Source: Muribaculaceae bacterium
GTDB lineage: Bacteria > Bacteroidota > Bacteroidia > Bacteroidales > Muribaculaceae
Length of the DNA: 40,877 bases
Direction of reading: 5' to 3'
Assembly (NCBI GenBank): GCA_017553785.1
Contig: JAFZKD010000082.1
Span: 1-40,877 of the forward strand
Shown: one piece after another, positions 9,013 to 16,394 of the stretch
Layout of the letters: the number at the start of each line of letters is the position of its first letter
Position numbering within the stretch: position 1 is the first letter of the stretch
Made by a program: the position numbers and the translations under genes
Notes under the pieces: generated by a model
Database searches by the model: none
The model's input: the letters and a program-made list of their open reading frames with translations, nothing else
Told to the model about the DNA's origin: nothing

Positions 9013-10326
9013 ATGGGACGATTAGTTGCTATCGTGGGAAGGCCCAATGTGGGCAAGTCAACGCTGTTTAACCGCTTGACCCAAACCCGTGCCGCCATTG
9101 TCAACGACACCAGCGGCACCACCCGTGACCGCCAGTACGGCAAAATGGAATGGAACGGCATGGAAATGTCGGTCGTGGACACAGGCGGATGGGTCGTCAA
9201 CAGCGAGGACATTTTTGAGGACGAAATCAACAAGCAGGTGAACATCGCCATCGAGGAGGCCGATGTCATCCTCTTTGTCGTGGACATCAAGAATGGTATC
9301 ACCGACCTCGACGACAAGGTGGCGGACATCCTGAGGCGGACATCCAAGCCGGTCATCGTTGTCGCCAATAAGGATGACAACAACCAGAGCATGTTTGCCG
9401 AGGCCGAATTCTACGCCCTCGGCCTGGGTCAGCCGTTCTCTATCTCGGCCATCAACGGCACCGGGACAGGTGACCTGCTGGACGAGATAGTGAAGCAGAT
9501 GCCCAACAAGGCCGACGAGGAACTTGACGAGGAATTACCCCGATTCGCCATTGTCGGCAGGCCCAATGCCGGCAAGTCGTCGCTGGTCAACTCGCTCATG
9601 GACGAGCAGCGCAACATCGTGACCGATATTGCGGGCACTACGCGCGACAGCATCTATTCGCGTTACAACAAGTTCGGCTTCAACTTCTACCTTGTGGATA
9701 CCGCCGGCATCCGCAAGAAGAACAAGGTTAACGAAGACATCGAGTACTACTCGGTGTTGCGTTCCATCCGCGCCATCGAGAACAGCGACGTGTGTATCCT
9801 GCTCATCGACGCAACACGCGGCATCGAGGCCCAAGACGTCAACATCTTCTCCATTATCCAGAAGAACCGCAAGGGGCTCGTGGTGCTGGTGAACAAGTGG
9901 GACTTGGCCCAGAACAAGACGCAAAAGAGCATCGACTACTTCGAGGACACGATCAGGGAACGCTTCGCGCCATTCACCGACTTCCCCATCATCTTCGGCT
10001 CGGCGCTCACCAAACAGCGCATCCACAAAGTGCTGCAGACCGCCATCGACGTGTATGAGAACCGACGCATCGTCATCCCCACCTCGCAACTCAACAACTT
10101 CATGCAGGAAGTCATTCAAGCCTATCCGCCCCCTGCAGTGAAGGGCAAGTACGTGAAAATCAAATACGTCACCATGCTCAAGGGAGCGCATGTGCCCACC
10201 TTCATCTTTTTCTGCAATCTGCCACAGTGGGTCAAGGATCCCTACAAGCGCTACTTGGAGAACAAGATTCGCGAGCGTTGGAACCTGCATGGCACCGCCA
10301 TCAACCTTTTCTTTAGAGAAAAATAA
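9013..10326 (+). CDS. der: GTPase Der (EngA)
   Basis: Der is a tandem-GTPase factor needed for 50S ribosome assembly. The 437-residue product has two complete G domains. The first starts at GRPNVGKS (9-16) with DTSGTTRDR and DTGG. The second starts at GRPNAGKS (182-189) with [13 protein letters not shown] and NKWD. A C-terminal KH-like domain follows, ending in [11 protein letters not shown] as usual. It is the last gene of the yceD-rpmF-fabH-era-der run and is followed directly by a strong terminator. Confidence 0.98.
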   Translation: MGRLVAIVGRPNVGKSTLFNRLTQTRAAIVNDTSGTTRDRQYGKMEWNGMEMSVVDTGGWVVNSEDIFEDEINKQVNIAIEEADVILFVVDIKNGITDLDDKVADILRRTSKPVIVVANKDDNNQSMFAEAEFYALGLGQPFSISAINGTGTGDLLDEIVKQMPNKADEELDEELPRFAIVGRPNAGKSSLVNSLMDEQRNIVTDIAGTTRDSIYSRYNKFGFNFYLVDTAGIRKKNKVNEDIEYYSVLRSIRAIENSDVCILLIDATRGIEAQDVNIFSIIQKNRKGLVVLVNKWDLAQNKTQKSIDYFEDTIRERFAPFTDFPIIFGSALTKQRIHKVLQTAIDVYENRRIVIPTSQLNNFMQEVIQAYPPPAVKGKYVKIKYVTMLKGAHVPTFIFFCNLPQWVKDPYKRYLENKIRERWNLHGTAINLFFREK

Positions 10327-10336
10327 TATGTTATAT

Positions 10337-10375
10337 AACATACGCAGCACCGCTTGTGCTGCGTATGTTTCTTTT
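10337..10375 (+). terminator. Rho-independent terminator after der
   Basis: A 14-bp perfect stem pairs 10337-10350 with 10356-10369 around the loop CGCTT, followed by TTCTTTT. It starts 11 bases after the der stop. Confidence 0.9.
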
Positions 10376-10441
10376 ATTCAACAACTTATTAATTCTTGCA
10401 CAAAGAAATATAGAATTATTATTCAAAAAATAGCTTGAAAA

Positions 10442-10474
10442 TTTGGCCGATTACCAAGATTTATATTACCTTTG
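10442..10474 (+). promoter_or_regulatory. Promoter of a candidate small RNA
   Basis: TTTG at 10442-10445 and TACCTTTG at 10467-10474 are 21 bases apart, a good Bacteroidetes promoter. No long reading frame starts downstream for about 300 bases. The implied start is near 10481. Confidence 0.6.
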
Positions 10475-10480
10475 CAATCA

Positions 10481-10622
10481 CAAGGCGGCTTAAAGTCGCC
10501 TATAGTGGTGAAAACGTCATCACAACGCTGTTTTTATCGACAACAGACAATAAGAACATATATACTTGAATTTTGGTTATGAAGATGGTGTGCTTTTGTG
10601 AAAAAGTACACTTTCGCTTTAT
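10481..10622 (+). ncRNA. Candidate structured small RNA, about 140 nt
   Basis: The stretch follows a good promoter and folds by eye into three hairpins. The first is AGGCGGC-TTAAA-GTCGCCT (one G-U pair). The second is GTGGTGA-AAACG-TCATCAC (one G-U pair). The third is a 10-bp stem at 10588-10611 with loop GTGA, followed by TTTCGCTTTAT, which could terminate. I do not recognise it as tmRNA, RNase P, SRP or a known riboswitch. It might instead be a long 5' leader of the coiled-coil gene, but that gene has its own -7 box at 10749. Ends are estimates. Confidence 0.4.
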
Positions 10623-10635
10623 AGATGGGTACTAA
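10579..10635 (+). CDS. Possible 18-codon small ORF
   Basis: ATG 10579 to TAA 10633-10635 encodes MKMVCFCEKVHFRFIDGY. It overlaps the third hairpin of the candidate small RNA. It has two cysteines and several aromatic residues, and I recognise no family. It may be a chance frame; conservation of codons versus stem would decide. Confidence 0.15.
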   Translation: MKMVCFCEKVHFRFIDGY

Positions 10636-10748
10636 CGGCCAATTCCAATCAGACTCTCCTCACATGGCACGGTGACAATCTCGAGGGACAAATTAATTTG
10701 AAAGCTGCTGAAAATCTCAAAATCCATGGATAAACAAATAAAAAATTG

Positions 10749-10756
10749 TATCTTTG
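10749..10756 (+). promoter_or_regulatory. -7 box of the coiled-coil protein gene
   Basis: TATCTTTG followed by C lies 35 bases before the ATG at 10792 and fits the Bacteroidetes consensus. I see no good -33 TTG at the right distance. Confidence 0.55.
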
Positions 10757-10791
10757 CCTGCATATAACAAGTTATTAATGTGTACAAAGCG

Positions 10792-11484
10792 ATGAAAAAG
10801 TTTAGAACAATGGTCATGTTGATGGCCCTGACAATGGTTGTCGCTATGGTTCCCAAAGCCGTAGCCCAGGACGTGCAACAGCTCGAGAAGGATATTGAGC
10901 TTCACGAGAAGAACATCAAAGACAAAGAATCGACGATCAAGGACCTGGAGGATCAGATTAATCAACTCAAATCCCAACTCAAATCCCTTGAGTCCCAGAA
11001 AAAGGCGCTTGAAAAAGAGATGAAAGCCGAGTCGAAACTCCGCAAAGAGAAATTCCAGTCGAGGGACGAAATCGTCTATGACGAGGAAATCGCCGATGTC
11101 CTCTACAACCCCTACAACAAGAGCGACGTTGAGGAGGCCCTCAGGAGCTTCGAAGGAATGGAGACCAAAGATATCCTCAAGAAGAAAGAGCTCGTTGAGA
11201 AATACGGAGAATACACCAAGAACCTGAGAGAGTTCCTCGAGAAGCAGAAAACCGAACTCGCCAAGTCAAAATGGACCTACAAGTCTTCAACCACCGACGC
11301 CTACAAGAAGTTTGAGAAAGGGCTCAAAGGCACCAAATACTGGAAAGTGTATAACAAAAAGGAGAAAAACGAGAGCATTGACTATCTGGACCGCATCATG
11401 GACAAGATCATGATCTTCAAGAACGACGGTCTCAAGAGCGAAAGCCAATTCAACGATATCATCAACATGCTCTACGCCAAATAA
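10792..11484 (+). CDS. Secreted coiled-coil protein, unknown function
   Basis: I do not recognise a named family. The 230-residue product starts with a signal peptide (MKKFRTMVMLMALTMVVAMVPKAVAQ), so it is probably periplasmic. Next comes a heptad-rich coiled coil of about 55 residues (LEKDIELHEKNIKDKE, LEDQINQLKSQLKSLESQ). The C-terminal half is Lys/Glu-rich and helical, with no recognisable catalytic motif. ATG 10792 was preferred to the in-frame GTG at 10780 because it begins a canonical signal peptide. It is a single-gene unit with its own -7 box and a strong bidirectional terminator. A periplasmic scaffold or chaperone-like (OmpH/Skp-like) role is conceivable but only by analogy of shape. 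Confidence 0.75.
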   Translation: MKKFRTMVMLMALTMVVAMVPKAVAQDVQQLEKDIELHEKNIKDKESTIKDLEDQINQLKSQLKSLESQKKALEKEMKAESKLRKEKFQSRDEIVYDEEIADVLYNPYNKSDVEEALRSFEGMETKDILKKKELVEKYGEYTKNLREFLEKQKTELAKSKWTYKSSTTDAYKKFEKGLKGTKYWKVYNKKEKNESIDYLDRIMDKIMIFKNDGLKSESQFNDIINMLYAK

Positions 11485-11499
11485 ACGTCACGACAATAC

Positions 11500-11536
11500 A
11501 AAAAATGCTGACAGCAAACCTCTGTCAGCATTTTTT
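11500..11536. terminator. Bidirectional terminator between coiled-coil gene and tRNA
   Basis: TGCTGACAG (11506-11514) pairs perfectly with CTGTCAGCA (11522-11530) around a 7-base loop. It is flanked by a run of A on the left and six T on the right. It can end both the plus-strand coiled-coil gene and the minus-strand tRNA. Confidence 0.9.
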
Positions 11537-11537
11537 G

Positions 11538-11611
11538 TGGTCCCACTTGGGCTTGAACCAAGGACTCCCTGATTATGAGTCAGGTGCTCTAACCAACTGA
11601 GCTATAGGACC
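11538..11611 (-). tRNA. tRNA with anticodon CAT (elongator Met or Ile2)
   Basis: The minus strand folds as a complete 74-nt cloverleaf. The acceptor is GGTCCTA/TGGGACC, the D arm contains AGCTCAGTTGGTTAGAGC, and the anticodon stem CTGAC/ATCAG (one mismatched edge) surrounds CTCATAA with anticodon CAT. The T arm is TTGG-TTCAAGC-CCAA and the discriminator is A. CCA is not encoded. The A-rich 5' acceptor lacks the initiator C-A mismatch, so it is not fMet. Elongator Met and lysidine-modified Ile2 both read CAT; I cannot separate them by eye. A TAACTTTG box lies upstream at 11644-11651. Confidence 0.93.
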
Positions 11612-11643
11612 GGCTTAAATGGTCACACCATCAAAAGCGGTTG

Positions 11644-11651
11644 CAAAGTTA
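11644..11651 (-). promoter_or_regulatory. tRNA promoter -7 box
   Basis: TAACTTTG on the minus strand, followed by C, lies 33 bases upstream of the mature tRNA 5' end. A TTG at about 11674-11676 on the same strand is at 22-base spacing. Confidence 0.6.
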
Positions 11652-11814
11652 GTAAAAATTTGCACATGTTGAGCAAAAAACACGAAAAAGATTTTATAGA
11701 AAAACGCGACATTCTTCATCCTAAAAAGCAAATAAAGGGAAAAATCAGTTTTTTCACATTTTTTAAAACATATAATAGAAACTATTAAAGAAAAATTTAT
11801 TTATTTTGCCATGT

Positions 11815-11937
11815 CGAAAATGTCATCGGCTTCAAACGCCTGATGACATGATCAAATAGAAATGCTTTTATGGGGTAAATATAGTTTTCAAGTATTAGTA
11901 ATTATGAGGGTCTCAGCAGTGAATGCTCGGGCCTTTT
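11815..11937 (+). ncRNA. Candidate orphan small RNA with terminator
   Basis: No gene is on the plus strand here, yet there is a strong hairpin and a terminator. ATGTCATC-GGC pairs with GCC-(T)-GATGACAT (11820-11849, one bulged T, loop TTCAAAC). An intrinsic terminator follows at 11911-11937: GGTCT and AGCA pair with TGCT and GGGCC across one mismatch, then six T. The nearest downstream plus-strand gene is more than 2 kb away, so this is not a leader. The upstream -7 candidate TTATTTTG (11801-11808) is one mismatch from consensus. I cannot match it to a known RNA family. The 5' end is an estimate. Confidence 0.45.
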
Positions 11938-12579
11938 TTATTCCTCACCCATAGCCTTTAGAGTCAGAATTCCCTCACGCCCCTTGTTCATCATCAAATC
12001 CAGGATGCTTAAGTCAGGACAAAAGCCACAGGAAGCTGTCCACATCTGGTAATAAGGTATATTCCTAATGGGCAGAGCATCAGGTTTCTTCAAGGCGATC
12101 CGTCCCCTCAAGTCGGTCACTTCAAGGCCGTCTATCTCCACTTCATGTAGCAGGGACGTGGTGATGGGCAAATCCATGAAATCGAGAATGACTTCATGCA
12201 GTTGGGCATTAAACTCGTGCAGGTAACGCTGCGAACCGTGAATCACGTGCGACAAGTCATCGGCAACGTAGTCAAAATAGGGTGAACGTCCGTAAGCCGA
12301 AAAAAGCGCGCCCCAGTGCAGCCGTCGCCAGTCGCCGTGCTCCGAAATGAGGACGTCGCGCAAGGGTGTCATCATGTTGTTGGTCGAGCCCACGAGCGGC
12401 ACGGTGAGCGTCTGCACACCGTTGGGACCGTCGATGCGGTAGCGGTGATGACTGTGGCGCAAGGGCAGGCGTGACTCATCAAGATCCACGAGCAATGTGC
12501 CCGCCCTAAGGGCTGCAGCATAGCAGCGCACCGAGGCAGCGCACATGCTGCCCATCACTACGGCTGATGGTGATGTCAC
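11938..12579 (-). CDS. WbqC family protein
   Basis: The product (213 residues from GTG 12579) matches the WbqC family, found in O-antigen and polysaccharide loci and in Bacteroidetes next to lepB. The diagnostic core is EHGDWRRLHWGALFSAYGRS followed by PYFDYVADDL. The C-terminal IPYYQMWTASCGFCPDLSIL, then DLMMNKG, is also typical. GTG 12579 overlaps the lepB stop as GTGA, and upstream in-frame codons lie inside lepB; an ATG at 12555 is the alternative. The start upstream of SAVVMGSM is favoured because family members have a beta-strand there. The biochemical role is not established; a sugar-related function is assumed from its usual neighbours. It is translationally coupled to lepB. Confidence 0.85.
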   Translation of the reverse strand: MTSPSAVVMGSMCAASVRCYAAALRAGTLLVDLDESRLPLRHSHHRYRIDGPNGVQTLTVPLVGSTNNMMTPLRDVLISEHGDWRRLHWGALFSAYGRSPYFDYVADDLSHVIHGSQRYLHEFNAQLHEVILDFMDLPITTSLLHEVEIDGLEVTDLRGRIALKKPDALPIRNIPYYQMWTASCGFCPDLSILDLMMNKGREGILTLKAMGEE

Positions 12580-14015
12580 TTCTTGTCGGGGTTGGGTTTC
12601 TTTAAGATGCGGTTCCAACGGATGCCACCGTTAAAGAGTTTGTGGTCCTTGTCGAATGAGATGAGGATGATTGACGGGGTGCCCACGATGTGGTCCTCGG
12701 GCACAAATCCCCAGTAGCGGGAGTCGAGCGAGTTGTCACGGTTGTCACCCTGCATCCAGTAGTAGTCCATCTTGAAGGTGTAGCTCGTTGCGGGCTGTCC
12801 GTTGATGAGAATCTGATTGCTCTTGACCTCGAGGGAGTTGCCCTCGTAGTTGCGGATGCAGCGCTCATAGAGCGGCAGGTTCTTCAAGGTCAAGTCCACC
12901 TTGGCGCCCTTCTTGGGAATCCAGATAGGGCCGTAGTTGGCATGTGTCCAGCCGTAGTCCACGCCAATGGGATAGGTGGACAATGACTCGCCTTCATCGG
13001 GCTCAAACTTCTGAATCGTCCGCACCCAGGGCTTTCCCTTTACGGTTGCGAGCATCTCCTCGGTCATCGGCAGGACATACAGGTTAGGAATGATGTTGCC
13101 GTACATATCCAGGGCGTGATGGCGGTCATCTACGCTGATGCCCAACTCCTCAAACAAATCATCGCTGATTTGGGTGCCATCGGTCTCAACATAGTAGAAA
13201 TACTGCACGTTCTTGGGTTGGGGCACAGCCTTGCCGTTGACATAAACGATACCGTCCCTAATCTGGAGCGTCTCACCCGGCAGACCCAGACAGCGCTTCA
13301 CGTAATTGTCACGCCGGTCAACAGGACGGTAGATGATGTCCCCGAAGCGTTCCTTGTTGCTGTTGACGACATCACGGCCATATTGCTGGCACAGGGAATA
13401 ATAGTCGGGGTTGGTCATCTTGAGCGCTACGGTGTCACCGGCGGGGAAGTTGAACACCACGATGTCCATGCGCTCCACGTTGCGAAGGCCTTTCAAGCGG
13501 TGGTAATCGAGTTGCGGATGCTCGATGTAGGATTTGCAGTTCAGGAAGGGCAGCATGTTCTGCGCCAGCGGGAAGTGCAGCGGAGTTTGAGGCACGCGCG
13601 GGCCGTAGGTTACCTTGTTGACCCACAGGAAATCACCCGTCAACAGCGACTTCTCTAGCGATGATGAGGGAATCTGGTAGTTCTGTCCCACGAAAAGGAA
13701 CAGGAAATAGACCAGCACCAGGGCATAGACGATGGCGTCTATCCAGCTCATGAGTGTGCGCAGCGGGCCTTTCTTCATTCCCTTCCACGCCCCCCAGGGG
13801 ATGAACTGCGTCAGATAGATGTCGGCCAGCAGAATCAAGCCCAGCAAGAGCCACGGATTACCCACCCATGCGGTCCACAGCACGTAGATGAGCGCCACAA
13901 TGCCGAAACGCAGCCAACGGGTCTTTTTCACACGTCCCAAGCGTTCTTTGAGCGAGCCTGTTTGACGAACATATTCCTCTTCCTTGTTATTGTTCTTCTC
14001 AATATTGTTAGCCAT
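12576..14015 (-). CDS. lepB: Signal peptidase I
   Basis: This inner-membrane serine protease removes signal peptides from exported proteins. The 479-residue protein is long for SPase I but usual for Bacteroidetes. It has two N-terminal membrane segments (about 36-50 and 55-72), then a third (about 93-110). The catalytic Ser is in IPSSSLEKSLLTGD (Ser119) and the Lys in DNYVKRCLGLPGE (Lys240). The C-terminal box WMQGDNRDNSLDSRYWGFVP is conserved. Leu follows the Ser where many enzymes have Met. ATG 14015 (MANNIEK) is preferred; ATG 14024 is also possible. A near-consensus -7 (TAATTTCG) lies just upstream on the minus strand. It overlaps wbqC. Confidence 0.95.
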   Translation of the reverse strand: MANNIEKNNNKEEEYVRQTGSLKERLGRVKKTRWLRFGIVALIYVLWTAWVGNPWLLLGLILLADIYLTQFIPWGAWKGMKKGPLRTLMSWIDAIVYALVLVYFLFLFVGQNYQIPSSSLEKSLLTGDFLWVNKVTYGPRVPQTPLHFPLAQNMLPFLNCKSYIEHPQLDYHRLKGLRNVERMDIVVFNFPAGDTVALKMTNPDYYSLCQQYGRDVVNSNKERFGDIIYRPVDRRDNYVKRCLGLPGETLQIRDGIVYVNGKAVPQPKNVQYFYYVETDGTQISDDLFEELGISVDDRHHALDMYGNIIPNLYVLPMTEEMLATVKGKPWVRTIQKFEPDEGESLSTYPIGVDYGWTHANYGPIWIPKKGAKVDLTLKNLPLYERCIRNYEGNSLEVKSNQILINGQPATSYTFKMDYYWMQGDNRDNSLDSRYWGFVPEDHIVGTPSIILISFDKDHKLFNGGIRWNRILKKPNPDKK

Positions 14016-14137
14016 ATCAGTCATTTCATTTAGAAAAATATGCTGCGAAATTACTAAATAATGTGGAAAATGCACTATTTTTGCGCTATAAGAAACGTTT
14101 TTTAGATTAATTTGGCGGTACCTTAACAATAATCAAA

Positions 14138-14145
14138 TAAATTTG
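14138..14145 (+). promoter_or_regulatory. -7 box for the PH-domain gene
   Basis: TAAATTTG matches the consensus and lies 38 bases before ATG 14183. A TTTG at 14111-14114 is 23 bases upstream, slightly long spacing. A second plus-strand match, TATTTTTG, occurs about 50 bases earlier in the lepB-divergent region. Confidence 0.5.
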
Positions 14146-14182
14146 TATTTGTTTTAGGTTCTAACAATTTATAGGACTAGTT

Positions 14183-14554
14183 ATGAAAATCAGGAAGATT
14201 ATCGCCCCCGGCGAGACCATCATCTATAGGCCCAAGCTGAGCAAATGGGCGTACTTGCACCTTGGTCACTTGATCCGCAACCTCACGACCACTATCTTTT
14301 TGAGCGACAAGCGGTTCTTTCACAGTCACGGCTGGGTTCATCGCCACGCCCACGAGATAGTCATCGGCAAGGTGGAGAGCATAATGGTTGAGCAAGGCCT
14401 GTGGGGGCGCATCTGCAACTATGGTACTGTCAAGGTCTCGGGGACCGGTGCCGGCACCATTGTGCTGCCCTACATCAAGCGCCCCATCGAGTTCCAGCGC
14501 CAGGTGCGCGCCATCCAGGGTGCCGGTGATTATCAGACTACACAGACAACCTGA
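14183..14554 (+). CDS. Bacterial PH-domain (bPH2, YdbS-like) protein
   Basis: The 123-residue protein resembles the bPH2 domain. It has an early GETIIYRPKLSKWAY segment, a central helix-strand part, TTTIFLSDKRFF, and the late VKVSGTGAGTIVLPYIKRP with EFQRQVRAIQG, which is the usual end of the domain. No convincing transmembrane helix is present, unlike many family members, so it may be a soluble or trimmed form. It starts after its own -7 box and is 19 bases before the RNA methyltransferase gene, suggesting an operon. Function is unknown. Confidence 0.75.
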   Translation: MKIRKIIAPGETIIYRPKLSKWAYLHLGHLIRNLTTTIFLSDKRFFHSHGWVHRHAHEIVIGKVESIMVEQGLWGRICNYGTVKVSGTGAGTIVLPYIKRPIEFQRQVRAIQGAGDYQTTQTT

Positions 14555-14573
14555 GAAATAACCAGAACCCATC

Positions 14574-15380
14574 ATGCCGATCATTGAGGTCACATCACTG
14601 GATCATCCTGGAGTGGAGGTGTACAGCACCCTCACCGAGGCTCAACTGCGCAACCGTCTGGAGCCGGACAAGGGCATCTTCATTGCCGAGAGCCCCAAGG
14701 TCATCCATGTGGCGCTCGACGCGGGCTACGAGCCGCTGTCGCTGCTGTGCGAACGACGCCACATCACTGGCGACGCCGCCAGCTTGATCGAGCGCTGCGG
14801 CGACATCCCTGTCTATACCGGTGAACGCGACCTGCTCGCCTCGCTGACGGGTTACACCTTGACACGCGGCGTGCTGTGCGCCATGCGCCGCCCCACCCCA
14901 CCCGCTGTCGCCGACGTCTGCCGTGTCGCCCAGCGCATCGTCGTCATCGACGGCGTGACCGACACGACCAACATCGGCGCCATCTTCCGCTCGGCGGCAG
15001 CCCTGGGCATTGACGCGGTGCTGTTGACGCCAACATCGTGCGACCCGCTCAACCGCCGTGCCGTGCGTGTGTCGATGGGGTCGGTCTTCCTCGTGCCATG
15101 GGCTTGGGTGGAGGGCGAAGTGACCCCAACACTCAACGCGTTGGGCTTCAAGACCGCCGCCATGGCGCTGAGCGATAACAGCATCCCACTTGATGACCCC
15201 GTGCTCAAGGAAATTCCGCGCCTGGCCGTCATCATGGGCACCGAAGGCGACGGCCTGTCCCACGAGGTCATCACCTCCGCCGACCACATTGTGCGCATCC
15301 CTATGCAGCATGGTGTTGACTCACTCAATGTAGCCGCAGCCTCGGCAGTCGCCTTTTGGGAACTGCGCAAGAAACGATAA
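14574..15380 (+). CDS. SpoU/TrmH-family RNA 2'-O-methyltransferase
   Basis: A SPOUT-fold, S-adenosylmethionine-dependent methyltransferase acting on tRNA or rRNA ribose. The 268-residue protein has an N-terminal substrate-binding region. The knotted catalytic domain follows: motif 1 VTDTTNIGAIFRSAAALGID with the conserved Asn-Ile-Gly and Arg, motif 2 LAVIMGTEGDGLSHE, and motif 3 IPMQHGVDSLNVAAASAVAF. Length fits RlmB/TrmH-type enzymes. The exact RNA target cannot be assigned. It lies between the PH-domain gene and an unknown membrane protein, all probably one transcript. Confidence 0.93.
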   Translation: MPIIEVTSLDHPGVEVYSTLTEAQLRNRLEPDKGIFIAESPKVIHVALDAGYEPLSLLCERRHITGDAASLIERCGDIPVYTGERDLLASLTGYTLTRGVLCAMRRPTPPAVADVCRVAQRIVVIDGVTDTTNIGAIFRSAAALGIDAVLLTPTSCDPLNRRAVRVSMGSVFLVPWAWVEGEVTPTLNALGFKTAAMALSDNSIPLDDPVLKEIPRLAVIMGTEGDGLSHEVITSADHIVRIPMQHGVDSLNVAAASAVAFWELRKKR

Positions 15381-15404
15381 CAACATCAAAAACGCTATAC
15401 GACA

Positions 15405-16394
15405 ATGAAAAAACGAAGCGCAAAAACGAAAAAGCCAGCCCGAAAAGCCGAACAGCCTGCCACAGATGTTCAAGAAACGGTTGCAAGAGTGCAAGAGCCG
15501 ACCGAAGAGACGAAAAAAGCTGTCAAAAGATTCAGGATGCCCAAAAGGCTCCGTGAGTGGATCAGGGAATCTCAATTTCTTGCCACCACCCTATCAATCA
15601 TATTGACCTTCGGCACAGCAGACTTGGTTGACCGTTACCAACGCGCTAAAGACCGCAAGATGTCGGCCATGATGGTGCTCAGCAGCATTGACAATTATTC
15701 GACGAATGTTGACAAAATGGCAATGAATATGGCCCGTTGTGACTCTATTGGCACCTGGTTGAGGAGCCTGCCCCAAGGTGAGCTCGACAAGATTCCGCCC
15801 AAAGAGGTGACAGGCATACTCAACGAGATGCTTTCACTCATCGAATACATGTCCCATGACAAGACCGCTGAGAACATCTTCAGCAACAGTTTCGAGACAT
15901 GGAAAAACATGGGAAACAGCCACTACCTGTTCATCGACAACGTGGGAGAATGCTTCTCCAAGATGAATGCCGATGAAAACAATTGGAACGAATGGGTCAG
16001 TGAATATGAGACAACTGTTTCTAAAGTGGTGTCCCAAATCAAACCTGGAGAACACACCCTCACTAAGCTGCTCACTAATAACGCTTTCCGAGGGAAAACC
16101 GAAGATTTCCACGTACGCAAGGCATGGCTGGATTATGTTGCGGCCAATATCCGATACCTCAATAACAAAAACATGGAACTCATGGGCATTAAATATGATG
16201 AAATCTTGGCGTTTACCAGTGAGCGTTCACGCAAACTCTCAATTGACACACCTGAACCCGCTCAATCCGATTTCAGGACCGACACACTCAAGCCTAGAAA
16301 CCTGACCACCTTGCGACCGCTCATACAACACATCGACAGCATCTTAACAGGCAAGATACCACCAGAAAATAAAGCCGTCACCCCATCCAGGTAG
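15405..16394 (+). CDS. Unknown membrane protein with basic N-terminus
   Basis: I do not recognise a named family. The 329-residue product begins with about 45 residues that are very rich in Lys, Arg and Glu. One transmembrane helix follows near residues 57-75 (FLATTLSIILTFGTADLVD). The remainder is a predominantly helical domain (MMVLSSIDNYSTNVDKMAMN). The context ESQFLATTLSIILTFG resembles a group of conserved Bacteroidetes membrane proteins of unknown role. It follows the methyltransferase by 24 bases. Its end overlaps the convergent mgtE stop by 17 bases, so both genes share terminal sequence and no separate terminator is present. Confidence 0.8.
   Translation: MKKRSAKTKKPARKAEQPATDVQETVARVQEPTEETKKAVKRFRMPKRLREWIRESQFLATTLSIILTFGTADLVDRYQRAKDRKMSAMMVLSSIDNYSTNVDKMAMNMARCDSIGTWLRSLPQGELDKIPPKEVTGILNEMLSLIEYMSHDKTAENIFSNSFETWKNMGNSHYLFIDNVGECFSKMNADENNWNEWVSEYETTVSKVVSQIKPGEHTLTKLLTNNAFRGKTEDFHVRKAWLDYVAANIRYLNNKNMELMGIKYDEILAFTSERSRKLSIDTPEPAQSDFRTDTLKPRNLTTLRPLIQHIDSILTGKIPPENKAVTPSR

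Noticed and set aside
9535-10350. Minus-strand frame of about 271 codons opposite der
   Set aside because: It mirrors the second GTPase domain of der and even crosses its terminator; no conserved motif.
10481-10622. Assignment of the candidate RNA to tmRNA, RNase P RNA or SRP RNA
   Set aside because: It is too short for the first two, and the SRP GGAA-type apical motif is not visible.
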